Assembly (NCBI GenBank): GCA_949296775.1
Contig: CASFQA010000002.1
Coordinates: 222,305 to 286,304 of the forward strand
DNA from: an uncultured bacterium
GTDB lineage: Bacteria > Bacillota_I > Bacilli_A > RFN20 > CAG-826
DNA length: 64,000 nucleotides
Direction: 5' to 3'
Below are positions 1-12,862 of this stretch, one piece after another. Positions within the stretch are counted from its first letter, which is position 1; every line of letters begins with the position of its first letter. A model generated the notes under the pieces. It did no database searches. It was not told the origin of the DNA and saw nothing but the letters and a program-made list of their open reading frames with translations. The position numbers and the translations under genes were made by a program.

Positions 1-627
1 GACGATTTCATATTCGAAGGTTTGCCGATTAGCGACGTCCAAGGCGGGATGAAGGACAAAATCACCGACGAGGAATTCAACGCCTCCGAGCTTTATGGCC
101 CTTGCTCCAAGCACGACGAGGTATCCAATATCGGCTCGCGGGATTCCCTGACTTTCGATTATGACGGTATGAAGTGCGGACTCGCCGACGTCGGGGCCGA
201 AGCCCGGACTCCTAAAGGATTCCTTACCGTCTTCATCGGGAAATACCTCCGGACCGAAAACCATCTGCAAGTCGACGAAGGCGGGCTTTACGTTTATATC
301 AAAGGCGGCCCCCGGTCGACTCCGCCGTCCTTCCTCTTCAATAAGGACATGCTGCCCCTTGAGGACACCAAGAAGTATTGCGTCTTCGGGGAGAAGAGCA
401 ACAAAAAGCTCCTTACCAAGGAATTCCGGCAAGCCATCAAGAGCATCCATACCGATAACTTGCTGATCGACCTCGCCATTTCCTTTAAGTCCGGCAAGAC
501 TTACTGGGCTTTAGGCTATGAGGATACCCTGATGGTGGCCCCGGTCGATAAACCGTTCGACCCGATTTACCTGACCAAGTTCAAAGAGCAGCTCCATTCG
601 ATTCTCGAATTGGCAAAAACGCTTTAA
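1..627 (+). CDS. Hypothetical protein, 3' part only
   Basis: The reading frame is open from the first base of the window to a TAA at 625-627, so the gene begins upstream and only about 208 C-terminal residues are visible. The TTG at 22 is not convincing as a start because coding sequence continues upstream of it. The protein is soluble-looking, acidic and lysine-rich, with no membrane segment, signal peptide or motif I recognise. A strong hairpin terminator follows directly, so it is the last gene of its transcription unit. Function unknown. Confidence 0.7.
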   Translation, partial: DDFIFEGLPISDVQGGMKDKITDEEFNASELYGPCSKHDEVSNIGSRDSLTFDYDGMKCGLADVGAEARTPKGFLTVFIGKYLRTENHLQVDEGGLYVYIKGGPRSTPPSFLFNKDMLPLEDTKKYCVFGEKSNKKLLTKEFRQAIKSIHTDNLLIDLAISFKSGKTYWALGYEDTLMVAPVDKPFDPIYLTKFKEQLHSILELAKTL

Positions 628-629
628 AT

Positions 630-656
630 AACCGCCTTCTGCGCGGTTTTTTCTTT
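630..656 (+). terminator. Rho-independent terminator
   Basis: A 6-bp stem (AACCGC at 630-635 with GCGGTT at 643-648) with a 7-nt loop runs straight into a T-rich tract. It lies three bases after the stop of the upstream gene and separates that gene from the tsa operon. Confidence 0.85.
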
Positions 657-674
657 TATACATGCGCTTCCCAC

Positions 675-702
675 TTTAACTTAAAGCCTAAGGCTTTATA
701 AT
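675..702 (+). promoter_or_regulatory. Sigma-A type promoter of the DUF402-tsa operon
   Basis: A perfect TATAAT at 697-702 is preceded by TTTAAC (675-680) at a 16-bp spacing. It lies between the terminator and the DUF402 gene. The transcript would start near 709, which excludes the upstream TTG at 702 as the start codon of that gene. Confidence 0.6.
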
Positions 703-737
703 TGCCTCGATGGGTGAAAGGCCCGGCCTTAGTCGTT

Positions 738-1328
738 ATGAATGATCAACAGTCTCGTCTCGCGCGCTGGATCAAAGTCCAGGCGTATAAGCACGATGGG
801 AAACTCCATCGGCAATGGTCTCCGGCGTATTTGGTTTCGGAGACGGAAGATTATTATGCCTTGGCGTCGAAAGCCTCCTGCGTTACCGAGGCCGATGGCC
901 GGCGTTGGATCACCAAGGAGCACGCCGTCTTCCTGCTTTTCAAAAAACGGTGGATGAACGTCATCGCGATGTTCAAGCCGGAATCCGGCATTTGCTATTA
1001 CGTCAACATCGCCTCCCCGACCATCCAAGACAAAGGGATGCTCAAATACATCGATTACGACCTCGACGTCAAGCTTTACCCCGACGGGGCCGAAAGGACC
1101 CTTGACGAAAACGAATACGCCCGGCACGTCTTGACTTACGGGTATTCGCCGGAGCTATCGAGGGCGATCGAAAAATCGGTGAAAGAGGTCCATCAAATGA
1201 TGTCCGACCATGTCTTCCCCTTCGTCGAGGAGGATATCGAAGCCCTTTACGACCTCTTCCTCGCCTCAACCAAACCTTTCATCAAGAAGGAGCACGCTTA
1301 TGGAAAAAACGATCGTAAGCCACGCTAA
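738..1328 (+). CDS. DUF402 nucleoside tri-/diphosphate phosphatase (Ntdp/YgaC-like)
   Basis: This 196-residue protein matches the DUF402 family typified by Staphylococcus Ntdp and Bacillus YgaC, which hydrolyse the terminal phosphate of NTPs and NDPs with divalent metal. Family blocks seen in order are IKVQAYKHDGKLHR near the N-terminus, ESDGR-like TEADGRRWITKE, the WMNVIAMF block, and the YIDYDLDVKLYPDG segment holding the acidic metal ligands. ATG 738 is chosen because the predicted -10 box covers the upstream TTG at 702; GTG 714 is an alternative. Its last 29 bases overlap tsaE, so the two are translationally linked. Confidence 0.85.
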   Translation: MNDQQSRLARWIKVQAYKHDGKLHRQWSPAYLVSETEDYYALASKASCVTEADGRRWITKEHAVFLLFKKRWMNVIAMFKPESGICYYVNIASPTIQDKGMLKYIDYDLDVKLYPDGAERTLDENEYARHVLTYGYSPELSRAIEKSVKEVHQMMSDHVFPFVEEDIEALYDLFLASTKPFIKKEHAYGKNDRKPR

Positions 1329-1755
1329 GGAGGAGACCATCGCCATCGGGGTCCTTTTGGCTAAATTGCTCCGACCCCAGGACGTCGTTCTTTTAACCGG
1401 CGATTTAGGGGCCGGGAAAACGACTTTGGTCGCCGGGGTCGCCAAAGGATTATCGATCGAAGAAGCGGTCCTCTCGCCGACTTTCAACATCATGAAGTGC
1501 TATTTCGATGGGCGCATCCCTTTATACCACATCGATGCCTACCGGCTGGAAGGGCAGAACATCGAAATCGGCTTGGATGAATACATCGAAGGCGACGGGG
1601 CCTGTTTCATCGAATGGCCGGCTTACATCGCTCCGCTTATCCCGGACGAGCATTTGGACATCGAGATAAAGAACCTTGGCGGCGAGGACCGCTCCATCAC
1701 CTTTAAATCCAACACCCCGCGTTACGACATGATCATCGAAGAGGTAGGCCGATGA
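1300..1755 (+). CDS. tsaE: tRNA threonylcarbamoyladenosine biosynthesis ATPase TsaE
   Basis: TsaE is the P-loop ATPase that works with TsaB and TsaD to place t6A at position 37 of ANN-decoding tRNAs. The 151-residue product has the Walker A motif GDLGAGKTT near residue 33, the SPTF switch block, HIDAYRL and the FIEW motif, all typical of the family. The start is fixed by an AAGAAGG Shine-Dalgarno at 1284-1290; longer readings upstream belong to the DUF402 gene frame region. It overlaps tsaB by four bases (ATGA) and sits in the usual Firmicutes order with tsaB, rimI and tsaD. Confidence 0.95.
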   Translation: MEKTIVSHAKEETIAIGVLLAKLLRPQDVVLLTGDLGAGKTTLVAGVAKGLSIEEAVLSPTFNIMKCYFDGRIPLYHIDAYRLEGQNIEIGLDEYIEGDGACFIEWPAYIAPLIPDEHLDIEIKNLGGEDRSITFKSNTPRYDMIIEEVGR

Positions 1756-2804
1756 TTTCTTTATCGCTCGACACTTCGGAAAAGAACCTTTCCATCGGTT
1801 TGGATATTGACGGCTCGGTTTTCACCCTGACCGAGCCGGCGTTTTTGCGGCAAAGCGAGATTTTGGTCGAAAGAATCGACGAAACGCTGAAATGCCATCG
1901 GGTGTCCCCGCTCGAGATCGAGCGGATCATCGTGACCAATGGCCCCGGTTCTTATACGGGGGTCAGGATCGCTTTGACGGTGGCTAAAGTCATGGCTTTG
2001 GCCTCGGGCGCCAAGCTATATTTAGCCTCCTCGTTAGAAGGCTTATGCCCGGCGAAAGGGCGTTGGCTTTGTTTGGATAACGCCCGGGGCAAACGGTCGT
2101 ATATGGGCGTTTACGCGGATGGCGAATGCTTGCTGAAAGACTGCATCAAAGACAATTCCGAGGTTGCGGCCTATATAAACGATCACCCCGATTTGACCCC
2201 AATCGGCGATTTGGCGTATTTGGGTTTGCCATCCCCGGAAATCGATGTCGCCAAAAACCTTTTATCCCGTCTTGATGATGCTCATCTTTGTCATGAGCCC
2301 CTTTCGGCGCGGCCGGTTTACCTAAAGGACGATTACGAAGCCGGGAGCTTCAAAATCACCGTTCGGAAAACCCTGCCCAGCGATTTGGACGCCATCATGG
2401 ACATCGAAGCCGAATCCTTCCTTCACCCTTACACTAGGGAGCAGATGCTCTCGGAATTGACCCAGAACCCCTGCGCCCACGTCTACTCGGCCTTAGTCGA
2501 CGCCGAAGTGGTGGGGTTCATCGATTTCATGATTACCTTCAATTCGGCGACGATCTCGCAAATCGCGGTTAGGAAAGACATGCGGAGCAAGGGGATCGGC
2601 AATCGGCTTATCGGCCAAATGATCAAGGATTGCGAAGCCCAATCCGATCCGGTGGAATACATTACCCTTGAGGTGCGGCAAAGCAATGAAAAGGCGCAGA
2701 AGTTCTATAAACGTCATAAATTTGAGCCCATCCTCGTCAAAAAGGGCTATTACGATGACGGCGAGGACGCGGTGTATATGGTAAGGAGCATCGTTCATGG
2801 CTAA
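1752..2804 (+). CDS. tsaB-rimI: TsaB-RimI fusion protein
   Basis: Two proteins that are usually separate are joined in one 350-residue chain. Residues 1 to about 190 are TsaB, the non-catalytic ASKHA-fold partner of TsaD, with the signature NGPGSYTGVRIAL near residue 60. Residues from about 200 are a GNAT acetyltransferase of the RimI type, with AVRKDMRSKGIGNRLI forming the acetyl-CoA pyrophosphate loop and EVRQSNEKAQKFYKRHKF as the C-terminal GNAT block. RimI acetylates the N-terminal alanine of ribosomal protein S18. The start overlaps the tsaE stop (ATGA) and the end overlaps tsaD by eight bases. No internal stop or frameshift separates the halves. Confidence 0.93.
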   Translation: MISLSLDTSEKNLSIGLDIDGSVFTLTEPAFLRQSEILVERIDETLKCHRVSPLEIERIIVTNGPGSYTGVRIALTVAKVMALASGAKLYLASSLEGLCPAKGRWLCLDNARGKRSYMGVYADGECLLKDCIKDNSEVAAYINDHPDLTPIGDLAYLGLPSPEIDVAKNLLSRLDDAHLCHEPLSARPVYLKDDYEAGSFKITVRKTLPSDLDAIMDIEAESFLHPYTREQMLSELTQNPCAHVYSALVDAEVVGFIDFMITFNSATISQIAVRKDMRSKGIGNRLIGQMIKDCEAQSDPVEYITLEVRQSNEKAQKFYKRHKFEPILVKKGYYDDGEDAVYMVRSIVHG

Positions 2805-3828
2805 GATATTGGCAATCGAATCGAGCTGCGACGAAACCGCGGTGGCCATCACCGATGACGGGAAGCTTTTGTCCTCGGTCGTCGCCACTCAGATATCGGT
2901 GCATGAGAAATACGGCGGGGTCATGCCGGAAATTGCCTCGAGGTTACACTGCGAGAATATCGGCGTTTGCTTGAAGCAAGCCCTGGATGAGGCAGGCTTG
3001 GGCTACCAAGACCTCGACGCCATCGCCGTTACTCGGGGGCCGGGTTTGATCGGCTGCCTTCATGTGGGGTTACAGGCCGCCAAAACCTTGGCCATGATGT
3101 ATAGCCTCCCCCTTATACCGGTCCATCATTTGGCCGGCCACATTTACGCGAACGAATATGTCGGGGAACTGAAGTTCCCGCTTCTATGCGTCGTCGTTTC
3201 CGGCGGCAACACCGAATTGGTCTATATGAAGGAATCGATGGATTTCCGGATCATCGGCGAGACCAAAGACGATGCGGTCGGGGAATGTTATGACAAAGTC
3301 GCCCGGGTCTTGGGCTTGCCTTACCCCGGTGGGGTGCCGATCGATAAGCATGCCAAAAACGGGACCCATGCCTATCACCTCCCTTCCCCCTCCTCGCCCG
3401 CTGGCCCGTATGACTTCTCCTATTCGGGCTTAAAGACCTCGGTCATAAACTTAGTCAATTCAATGAAGATGAAAGGGGAGAAGGTCAATATCGACGATAT
3501 GGCCAAATCCTTCCAAGACGTCGCCATCGGGATGATCATCGACCGAACGAAGAAGGCGGTGCGCGATTTCCCGGTGAAGCAAGTCGTCTTAGCCGGCGGC
3601 GTCAGCGCCAATTCCTATCTTCGGGAACAGATGGCCCGGTTGTTCGAGGATAGCGATATCGACTTGTTGATCCCGCCGTTATGGTGCACGACCGACAACG
3701 CCGCCATGATCGCCAAAGTGGCCGAGCACTTATACCGGATGAAAGTGTTCGCCCCCTTGACCTTGGGGGTCGACCCGAACTGGAAAATCGACCATTACAA
3801 GGAATTTTCTTCCACTTATTCTAAGTAA
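2797..3828 (+). CDS. tsaD: tRNA N6-adenosine threonylcarbamoyltransferase TsaD
   Basis: TsaD transfers threonylcarbamoyl from its AMP adduct to A37 of tRNA. The 343-residue protein starts with the family block ILAIESSCDETAVA, has the metal ligands His111 and His115 in HHLAGH, and has the phosphate-binding VVSGGNTEL and VVLAGGVSANSYLR segments. Length is standard. It overlaps the tsaB-rimI gene by eight bases and is followed 16 bases later by asnS. Confidence 0.96.
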   Translation: MAKILAIESSCDETAVAITDDGKLLSSVVATQISVHEKYGGVMPEIASRLHCENIGVCLKQALDEAGLGYQDLDAIAVTRGPGLIGCLHVGLQAAKTLAMMYSLPLIPVHHLAGHIYANEYVGELKFPLLCVVVSGGNTELVYMKESMDFRIIGETKDDAVGECYDKVARVLGLPYPGGVPIDKHAKNGTHAYHLPSPSSPAGPYDFSYSGLKTSVINLVNSMKMKGEKVNIDDMAKSFQDVAIGMIIDRTKKAVRDFPVKQVVLAGGVSANSYLREQMARLFEDSDIDLLIPPLWCTTDNAAMIAKVAEHLYRMKVFAPLTLGVDPNWKIDHYKEFSSTYSK

Positions 3829-3844
3829 AGGATAAATTACCACT

Positions 3845-5236
3845 ATGCAACCGAAAGCTATTACCGTTCGTTCGCTCTATGAGCGCTTCCCCTCAGAAGA
3901 TCTGACTAAGCTAGGGGAAATTCATGTCCAAGGCTGGGTCCGGACCAACCGCGATTCCGGCTCGATTGGCTTCATCGCCCTAAATGACGGCACTTGCTTC
4001 AAGCAAGTCCAGATCGTCTATACCGATTCCTTGCCCAACCACGATGCCGTCACCCACATCCTGACCGGGGCTTGCGTCCGGGTCGGGGGCAAAGTGGTCT
4101 ACACCCCGGAGATGAAGCAGCCATTTGAAATCCACGCCACCTCGATTGAGGTGCTCGGCGACTGCGCCGCTGACTACCCGTTGCAGAAGAAACGCCATTC
4201 TTTCGAGTACTTACGGGATATCGCCCACCTTCGTCCCCGGGCCAACACCTTCTTGGCTTTATATCGGGTCCGTTCGGTTTTGGCTTTGGGAATCCATGAG
4301 TTCTTCCAGAACAAAGGATTCGTTTACGTCCATACCCCGGAAATCACCGGCAACGACGCCGAAGGGGCGGGGCAAACCTTCACCATCGCGACCAACGATG
4401 ACGAAGGTAAGCTTTCCGTCACCGATTTCTATGGCAAGCCGACCCATTTGACGGTCTCCGGGCAACTCCATGTCGAGTCGTTCGCCTTGGCCTTCAAAGA
4501 CGTCTATACCTTCGGACCGACTTTCCGGGCCGAGAAATCCAATACCCCGCGCCATGCTTCGGAGTTTTGGATGATCGAGCCGGAGATTTGCTTCGCCGAC
4601 CTGGAAGACGACATGGATTTGATGGAAGAGACCATCAAATTCTGCATCCAATACGTTTTCGACCATTGTCCGGACGAGATGGATTTCTTCGATAAGATGA
4701 TCGCCCCGGGGCTCAAGGACAAACTCAATCATGTCTTGACCACCCCTTTTAAGCGGATGACCTATACCGAAGCCATCGATGTCCTCCAAAAAGCGGTGCA
4801 AAACGGCCATAAGTTTGAGGAAAACAACATTTACTGGGGGTTCGATTTGCTTTCGGAACACGAACGCTACTTAACTGAGGAAGTGGCTAAAGGCCCCTTA
4901 TTCCTAACCGATTACCCGGCGGCTATCAAAGCCTTCTATATGAGGGAGAACGACGATGGCAAAACCGTCGCCGCCTGCGACTTGTTAGTCCCGGGCGAAG
5001 GGGAGATCATCGGGGGTTCCCAGCGTGAGGAGCGTTACGATGTCCTTAAGAAGAAGATGGAGGCCTGCGGCAACGAGAAAGGGCTGGAATGGTATTTGGA
5101 TACCCGGAAATACGGCGGCTGCATCCATTCGGGATTCGGCATCGGATTTGACCGTCTGCTTATGTATTTGACCGGCATTACCAACATTCGCGACACCGAG
5201 CCTTTCCCTCGGACGAGCAGCAATATAAAATTTTAG
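3845..5236 (+). CDS. asnS: Asparaginyl-tRNA synthetase
   Basis: This class IIb synthetase charges tRNA-Asn with asparagine. The 463-residue chain has an N-terminal OB-fold anticodon-binding domain (IHVQGWVRTNRDSGSIGF), class II motif 2 (TFRAEKSNTPRHASEFWMIE) and motif 3 (GFGIGFDRLLMYLTG), and ends in the characteristic NIRDTEPFPRT. Co-occurrence with gatCAB further along suggests that GatCAB here serves mainly Gln-tRNA-Gln formation. A modest AAGGA lies upstream of the start. The gene ends with TAG, showing amber is a normal stop in this genome. Confidence 0.97.
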   Translation: MQPKAITVRSLYERFPSEDLTKLGEIHVQGWVRTNRDSGSIGFIALNDGTCFKQVQIVYTDSLPNHDAVTHILTGACVRVGGKVVYTPEMKQPFEIHATSIEVLGDCAADYPLQKKRHSFEYLRDIAHLRPRANTFLALYRVRSVLALGIHEFFQNKGFVYVHTPEITGNDAEGAGQTFTIATNDDEGKLSVTDFYGKPTHLTVSGQLHVESFALAFKDVYTFGPTFRAEKSNTPRHASEFWMIEPEICFADLEDDMDLMEETIKFCIQYVFDHCPDEMDFFDKMIAPGLKDKLNHVLTTPFKRMTYTEAIDVLQKAVQNGHKFEENNIYWGFDLLSEHERYLTEEVAKGPLFLTDYPAAIKAFYMRENDDGKTVAACDLLVPGEGEIIGGSQREERYDVLKKKMEACGNEKGLEWYLDTRKYGGCIHSGFGIGFDRLLMYLTGITNIRDTEPFPRTSSNIKF

Positions 5237-5239
5237 TAT

Positions 5240-5407
5240 ATGGACGAGAACAACCAACCAATCGAAGGACAAATCAGCGAGGAGCCAAAGGAACAGACTT
5301 TGGTGGCGAGGAAGCGCCTCTTCTTCGTGATTTTAGCCATTTGCCTCGTCGTTTTGGCTTTCGTCATTTGGGAAATCGTCGACCTTTGCTTAGGAGGGGT
5401 GGCATGA
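5240..5407 (+). CDS. Small single-span membrane protein (55 aa)
   Basis: This short ORF reads MDENNQPIEGQISEEP and has an acidic N-terminus of about 20 residues, a basic patch (RKR), one hydrophobic helix around residues 28-47 and a stop that overlaps the next start by four bases (ATGA). It begins four bases after asnS. The junction overlaps and membrane helix support a real gene. Function unknown. Confidence 0.65.
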   Translation: MDENNQPIEGQISEEPKEQTLVARKRLFFVILAICLVVLAFVIWEIVDLCLGGVA

Positions 5408-5862
5408 GCCATACCCCGACCCAAGTCAAACAAGCGCAGAATCGGGTTCCGGCCTCGATTAAGACCGGGCGGGTCCTCCTCCTCGCCTGCGGTGGTCTTT
5501 TCCTTCTTTTCGCCATCTTCAATTTGGTGGATTTCGGCTTCCGCTGCGCCGGGCAATCCGGGGATTTAAGCGATCCCTATTCCCTTATGTGGACCATCGG
5601 GCTGCCGTTTGTTTCTTTGTTCATGGTTGGGTCGGCCATCGGGGCCTTTTCTTACGTCAAGGACAAAGGGCCCTTCATCTCGTTAGTCGCTTTAATGGCG
5701 ATCCTCTCGGCTTTGCTTTGCCTGCTTGTCTTGGCTTTGGAAATCCGTTATTGGCTCAATAACGGCACCCTGTTTTCCCTAAACTTCGCCTATTTTGTTG
5801 AGGGCATCGTCGCTTTTTGTTATTTCATTGGTTGGCTATTGGCCAACAATTGGTTGGATTAG
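5404..5862 (+). CDS. Four-helix integral membrane protein, unknown function
   Basis: The 152-residue product has a basic N-terminal tail followed by about four hydrophobic segments, near residues 23-45, 65-85, 92-112 and 125-148. ATG 5404 is chosen over the longer upstream reading because an AGGAGGGG Shine-Dalgarno lies at 5392-5399 and the codon overlaps the stop of the preceding small membrane gene. No conserved family is recognised. It probably shares the asnS transcript. Confidence 0.7.
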   Translation: MSHTPTQVKQAQNRVPASIKTGRVLLLACGGLFLLFAIFNLVDFGFRCAGQSGDLSDPYSLMWTIGLPFVSLFMVGSAIGAFSYVKDKGPFISLVALMAILSALLCLLVLALEIRYWLNNGTLFSLNFAYFVEGIVAFCYFIGWLLANNWLD

Positions 5863-5864
5863 TT

Positions 5865-6017
5865 ATGAAGAAAGCTTTATTGATCGTCTTGATAAGTTTG
5901 GGGCTGCTGCTCTCCTCTTGTTCCTCATCCGATAAGAAAAAGCCATCGGACTGCGATGGCAACGGGGTTTGCCATATCGGGGACAAAAACCTTAATTCCT
6001 GGGTGTTCAATCGCTAG
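5865..6017 (+). CDS. Small lipoprotein (50 aa)
   Basis: A 50-residue reading frame starts MKKALLIVLISLGLLLSSC, a clean signal peptide with a lipobox whose Cys would be lipidated at residue 19. The mature peptide is only about 31 residues and contains two further cysteines (DCDGNGVC). It begins two bases after the preceding gene. Its last 11 bases overlap the end of a convergent gene on the other strand. Confidence 0.65.
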   Translation: MKKALLIVLISLGLLLSSCSSSDKKKPSDCDGNGVCHIGDKNLNSWVFNR

Positions 6018-6669
6018 GCAGGACCGGCTTATCGGCCTTGATGTCGAGTTTCGATACCACATCCTCGTTGGCGTTATAGCCGGCGAGGCTTTTTTCATAG
6101 ACCTTGACCGAGCGGGAATGGATCATGAAGGCGCGGGAGATGTAGGCTTGGGAGCAATAAAGGCAATAAACCCCGGCCACCAGCCAAAGGATGACCTCGA
6201 GATATTCGGCCGCATGGGCCCAAACGAAGGTCGGCTCGTGGAGGACCGAGGGCCAATGGGATAAAAGGGTGATCCCGAATACCTCGACGAACAACCCTTC
6301 CTCCTCCCAGTCGAAGGAAACGAACAATTCATCAAAAGTGACGAAGGGGTTGCGCCCCCATTCCCCGGTCGCGAGGTTGGCGATCAAATAGACGACGACT
6401 CCGGTCAAAGCAATCAAAAACGGGGGGATCGAATCCTTGAAGAAAGCCCGGTTGTTTTTCTTCAAACCGAGTCTGCGGAAGTCTTGGGTGGAGTTGACGA
6501 CATGGGTTTTGGCCACATCGTACATCATCGAGTCGGCCCTTTTGGCTTGGGCCATCATGGTGTGGCGGACCGCCACCCCGATTAACCCGAGGATCAAAAA
6601 GAGGACGATGGCGATGATGATGGCGATGACGAAGACCCGTTTATCGGTGTCGGAGAGGAAGAGGTTCAT
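6007..6669 (-). CDS. Membrane protein with three predicted helices, unknown function
   Basis: The 220-residue protein has an N-terminal helix around residues 10-33, a second around 80-100 and a third around 158-178, with a hydrophilic central loop and charged tail. No family motif is recognised. It overlaps the gene upstream on the same strand by four bases, so it is translationally coupled as the last gene of a minus-strand group of three membrane proteins. Its 3' end overlaps the small lipoprotein gene on the opposite strand by 11 bases. Confidence 0.75.
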   Translation of the reverse strand: MNLFLSDTDKRVFVIAIIIAIVLFLILGLIGVAVRHTMMAQAKRADSMMYDVAKTHVVNSTQDFRRLGLKKNNRAFFKDSIPPFLIALTGVVVYLIANLATGEWGRNPFVTFDELFVSFDWEEEGLFVEVFGITLLSHWPSVLHEPTFVWAHAAEYLEVILWLVAGVYCLYCSQAYISRAFMIHSRSVKVYEKSLAGYNANEDVVSKLDIKADKPVLPSD

Positions 6670-7220
6670 TGCTTCGTCTCCTTATCGGATGGGAACTGGG
6701 CCAATTCGAGCGGTTCGGCCTCAATGACCTTGGCTTCTTCTAGCCTCGGAAGGGGCGAGGGCTCGGCGGGGGCCGGTATTTGGTTGGCGGTGGGGGCGGG
6801 GTTCGGATAGGGGATTTGCCCTTGGGGGGCGTAGCCATTGGACAGGTTGCCCATCGGCATACCCGGCTGAGCGTAATAGGGGTTATTGGGCAGCCCTTGG
6901 ATCGGCGGGGCCGGAGGGATGGCCGGGGCGCCGGAATAGAAATTCTGCTGGACGTATACCGTCTGAGGGGCCGCGGGTTTCTCCTCTTCCTTCTCCCCGT
7001 TGGCCTTGTCGATGGCCCGTTGGTAGATGGCCATCGCTTTCTTCTCCTCTGGGAAAAGCGGGAAAAGCTTTTCGCCCTTGAAGAAATTGATGAGCATGAT
7101 GACGAATTGGATGAAGAAATTGAAAACCCCATAGACGGCGACGAGGGCCGAGGCGAGGAGGATGAGGGGGACAAGGAGGAACCAAACGATTCCGAGCCCG
7201 AATTCGCGCAGGACTTTCAT
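6666..7220 (-). CDS. Membrane-anchored protein with proline-rich tail
   Basis: The 184-residue chain has a long hydrophobic stretch at about residues 8-47 (one or two helices), a short charged segment, then a low-complexity tail rich in Pro, Asn, Gln and Tyr from about residue 85 to 150. Such tails are common in cytoplasmic or surface linkers that scaffold partners. It is coupled by a four-base overlap to the next membrane gene. No function can be assigned. Confidence 0.75.
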   Translation of the reverse strand: MKVLREFGLGIVWFLLVPLILLASALVAVYGVFNFFIQFVIMLINFFKGEKLFPLFPEEKKAMAIYQRAIDKANGEKEEEKPAAPQTVYVQQNFYSGAPAIPPAPPIQGLPNNPYYAQPGMPMGNLSNGYAPQGQIPYPNPAPTANQIPAPAEPSPLPRLEEAKVIEAEPLELAQFPSDKETKQ

Positions 7221-7225
7221 GCTGG

Positions 7226-8119
7226 TTAATTGTAAAGCCTTCTAGGCTTTCTCTCAACTTTTCTTAGGCCGAATATCGGCAAGCAAAGGAACGGGGCGGC
7301 GAAGACCAGGGCCTTGGATAAAGGCGGATAGGAATGATAGATGGCCGAGGAAAGCAGGGCGAGGGCGATGGCGGCGCCTAGGGCGAGCCAACCTCGGGCC
7401 TTGCTCTTTATGATGGGAGGGAAGCCATATAAGGATAGGAAGAGGCCGAAGCCGAGGAACAAATAGGCTAGGGGGATGGAAACGAAAGGCAGGGTGAGGG
7501 CCAACAAAAGAGAAAGGGCGGCGCTGACCATGATCAGGTTATGGAATTCCTCTCCCCGGTGGCTGGGGAGGCGGAGCCGCGATTGATTGGCCAACAAGAA
7601 GAGGTTGGAGATCCCGACCTGGCCTAGGCAATAGGCGAAGGCGAAAAGGGGGAAGAAGGCGTTGGCCTTAACGACATCGATGGATAATAAGGCGGCCAAG
7701 GAATCGACCATATCGATTCCGTAAATCCCCTGTAGGCAAAATAGGCTTAGGTAGAGCAACAAGGTTTCGAGCAAGGAGGAAAGGAAGACGGTCAAAGCCG
7801 TCCCTAGGCCTAGCCGCATCCCATAGCCGAAGATGAGGCCGCAGTAGCAGGCGGGCAATAGGAAAAAGACGACCGATTGCCAATCGGCGATCCCGATTAA
7901 GGGGCAAAGCAAGGTGGCCGCCGCCAGGAAGGAGAAGACGTATCTTTTCTGACATAGCAAAGATAGGGCGCTGGAGAACAAAGGCAGGAAAACGGTGAGC
8001 AGCAATCCGAATAGGGGGATATAGGCGATGGCTAGGCTCGCCAAAGCGAAAAGCGCGAGGGTGGAGGCCGAGTAAGCGATGTTTTCCGAAGGGGTTTTCC
8101 GAGGAGAGAAAATATCCAC
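7226..8119 (-). CDS. Polytopic membrane protein, possibly YybS/DUF2232-like
   Basis: The 297-residue protein is almost entirely hydrophobic with about eight helices. Size and overall pattern resemble the YybS (DUF2232) family of Firmicutes, but I see no decisive motif, so this is a suggestion. The start is GTG at 8119-8117. A TATAGT lies exactly six bases upstream of it, so the transcript probably begins at or next to the start codon. It is the first gene of a three-gene minus-strand unit. Confidence 0.65.
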   Translation of the reverse strand: MDIFSPRKTPSENIAYSASTLALFALASLAIAYIPLFGLLLTVFLPLFSSALSLLCQKRYVFSFLAAATLLCPLIGIADWQSVVFFLLPACYCGLIFGYGMRLGLGTALTVFLSSLLETLLLYLSLFCLQGIYGIDMVDSLAALLSIDVVKANAFFPLFAFAYCLGQVGISNLFLLANQSRLRLPSHRGEEFHNLIMVSAALSLLLALTLPFVSIPLAYLFLGFGLFLSLYGFPPIIKSKARGWLALGAAIALALLSSAIYHSYPPLSKALVFAAPFLCLPIFGLRKVERKPRRLYN

Positions 8120-8131
8120 GCCTTAACTATA
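8117..8131 (-). promoter_or_regulatory. -10 element placing transcription start at the GTG codon
   Basis: On the minus strand TATAGT (8131-8126) is followed by six bases and then the GTG start codon of the membrane protein gene. Normal -10 to start-site spacing puts +1 on or next to the start codon, giving a leaderless message. No good -35 hexamer is visible. Confidence 0.4.
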
Positions 8132-8224
8132 CTAGGAATAATGAATTTTGAATAAGATAACCGCCTTTTGCAGTCTTTCTTAGGTTTTTCCGTTGGCTTA
8201 GGGGAGGCCGCGCCGATTTTTAAT

Positions 8225-8245
8225 CCGGCGAAAGCCGGCCTTTTG
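8225..8245 (+). other. GAAA-tetraloop hairpin in the divergent intergenic region
   Basis: CCGGC (8225-8229), GAAA loop, GCCGG (8234-8238), then CCTTTT. It lies between a divergently transcribed membrane gene and pcrA, with no plus-strand gene upstream to terminate. It may be a regulatory hairpin or an upstream attenuator; the role is unclear. Confidence 0.4.
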
Positions 8246-8295
8246 CCTTTTCCTTATTCATAAGGAAAGGGAGGAAGGATAGAATATACAGGCAC

Positions 8296-12545
<4,250 letters not shown>

Positions 12546-12564
12546 TGTATACTAAGGAACGATT

Positions 12565-12861
12565 ATGAAGACCATTGACAAAGACGTGTTGATCGACGCG
12601 GCCCATCGGCTGATGTTCGATATGTCGAGCGAGGAATACGATACCTTGCTTGAGGAGTTCAAGATCCTGACTAAGCAAATGGAGACGATCGGAAGGATCG
12701 AGGGGTTAGACCGGTATGAGCCGATGACTTTCCCCTTTTATTGCCATACCTCGGTCTTGCGGGAAGACGCGCCGGAGCCCCCTCTTTCGACGGAAGAGGC
12801 TTTAGGCAACGCCGGCTCGGTCATGGACGGCCAAATCAAATTGCCGAAGGTGGTAGGTTAA
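12565..12861 (+). CDS. gatC: Glutamyl-tRNA(Gln) amidotransferase subunit C
   Basis: The 98-residue protein has the GatC size and layout: a helical N-terminal half and an extended belt segment (MTFPFYCHTSVLREDAPEP) that wraps around GatA, matching the family pattern of VLREDxP. Sequence conservation is weak, as is usual for GatC, but its position directly before gatA and gatB settles the call. An AAGGA precedes the ATG. Confidence 0.93.
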   Translation: MKTIDKDVLIDAAHRLMFDMSSEEYDTLLEEFKILTKQMETIGRIEGLDRYEPMTFPFYCHTSVLREDAPEPPLSTEEALGNAGSVMDGQIKLPKVVG

Positions 12862-12862
12862 G

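Noticed and set aside
22-627. TTG at 22 as the true start of the first gene
   Set aside because: The frame is open back to base 1 with normal-looking codons and no ribosome site before the TTG, so the gene is simply cut by the window edge.
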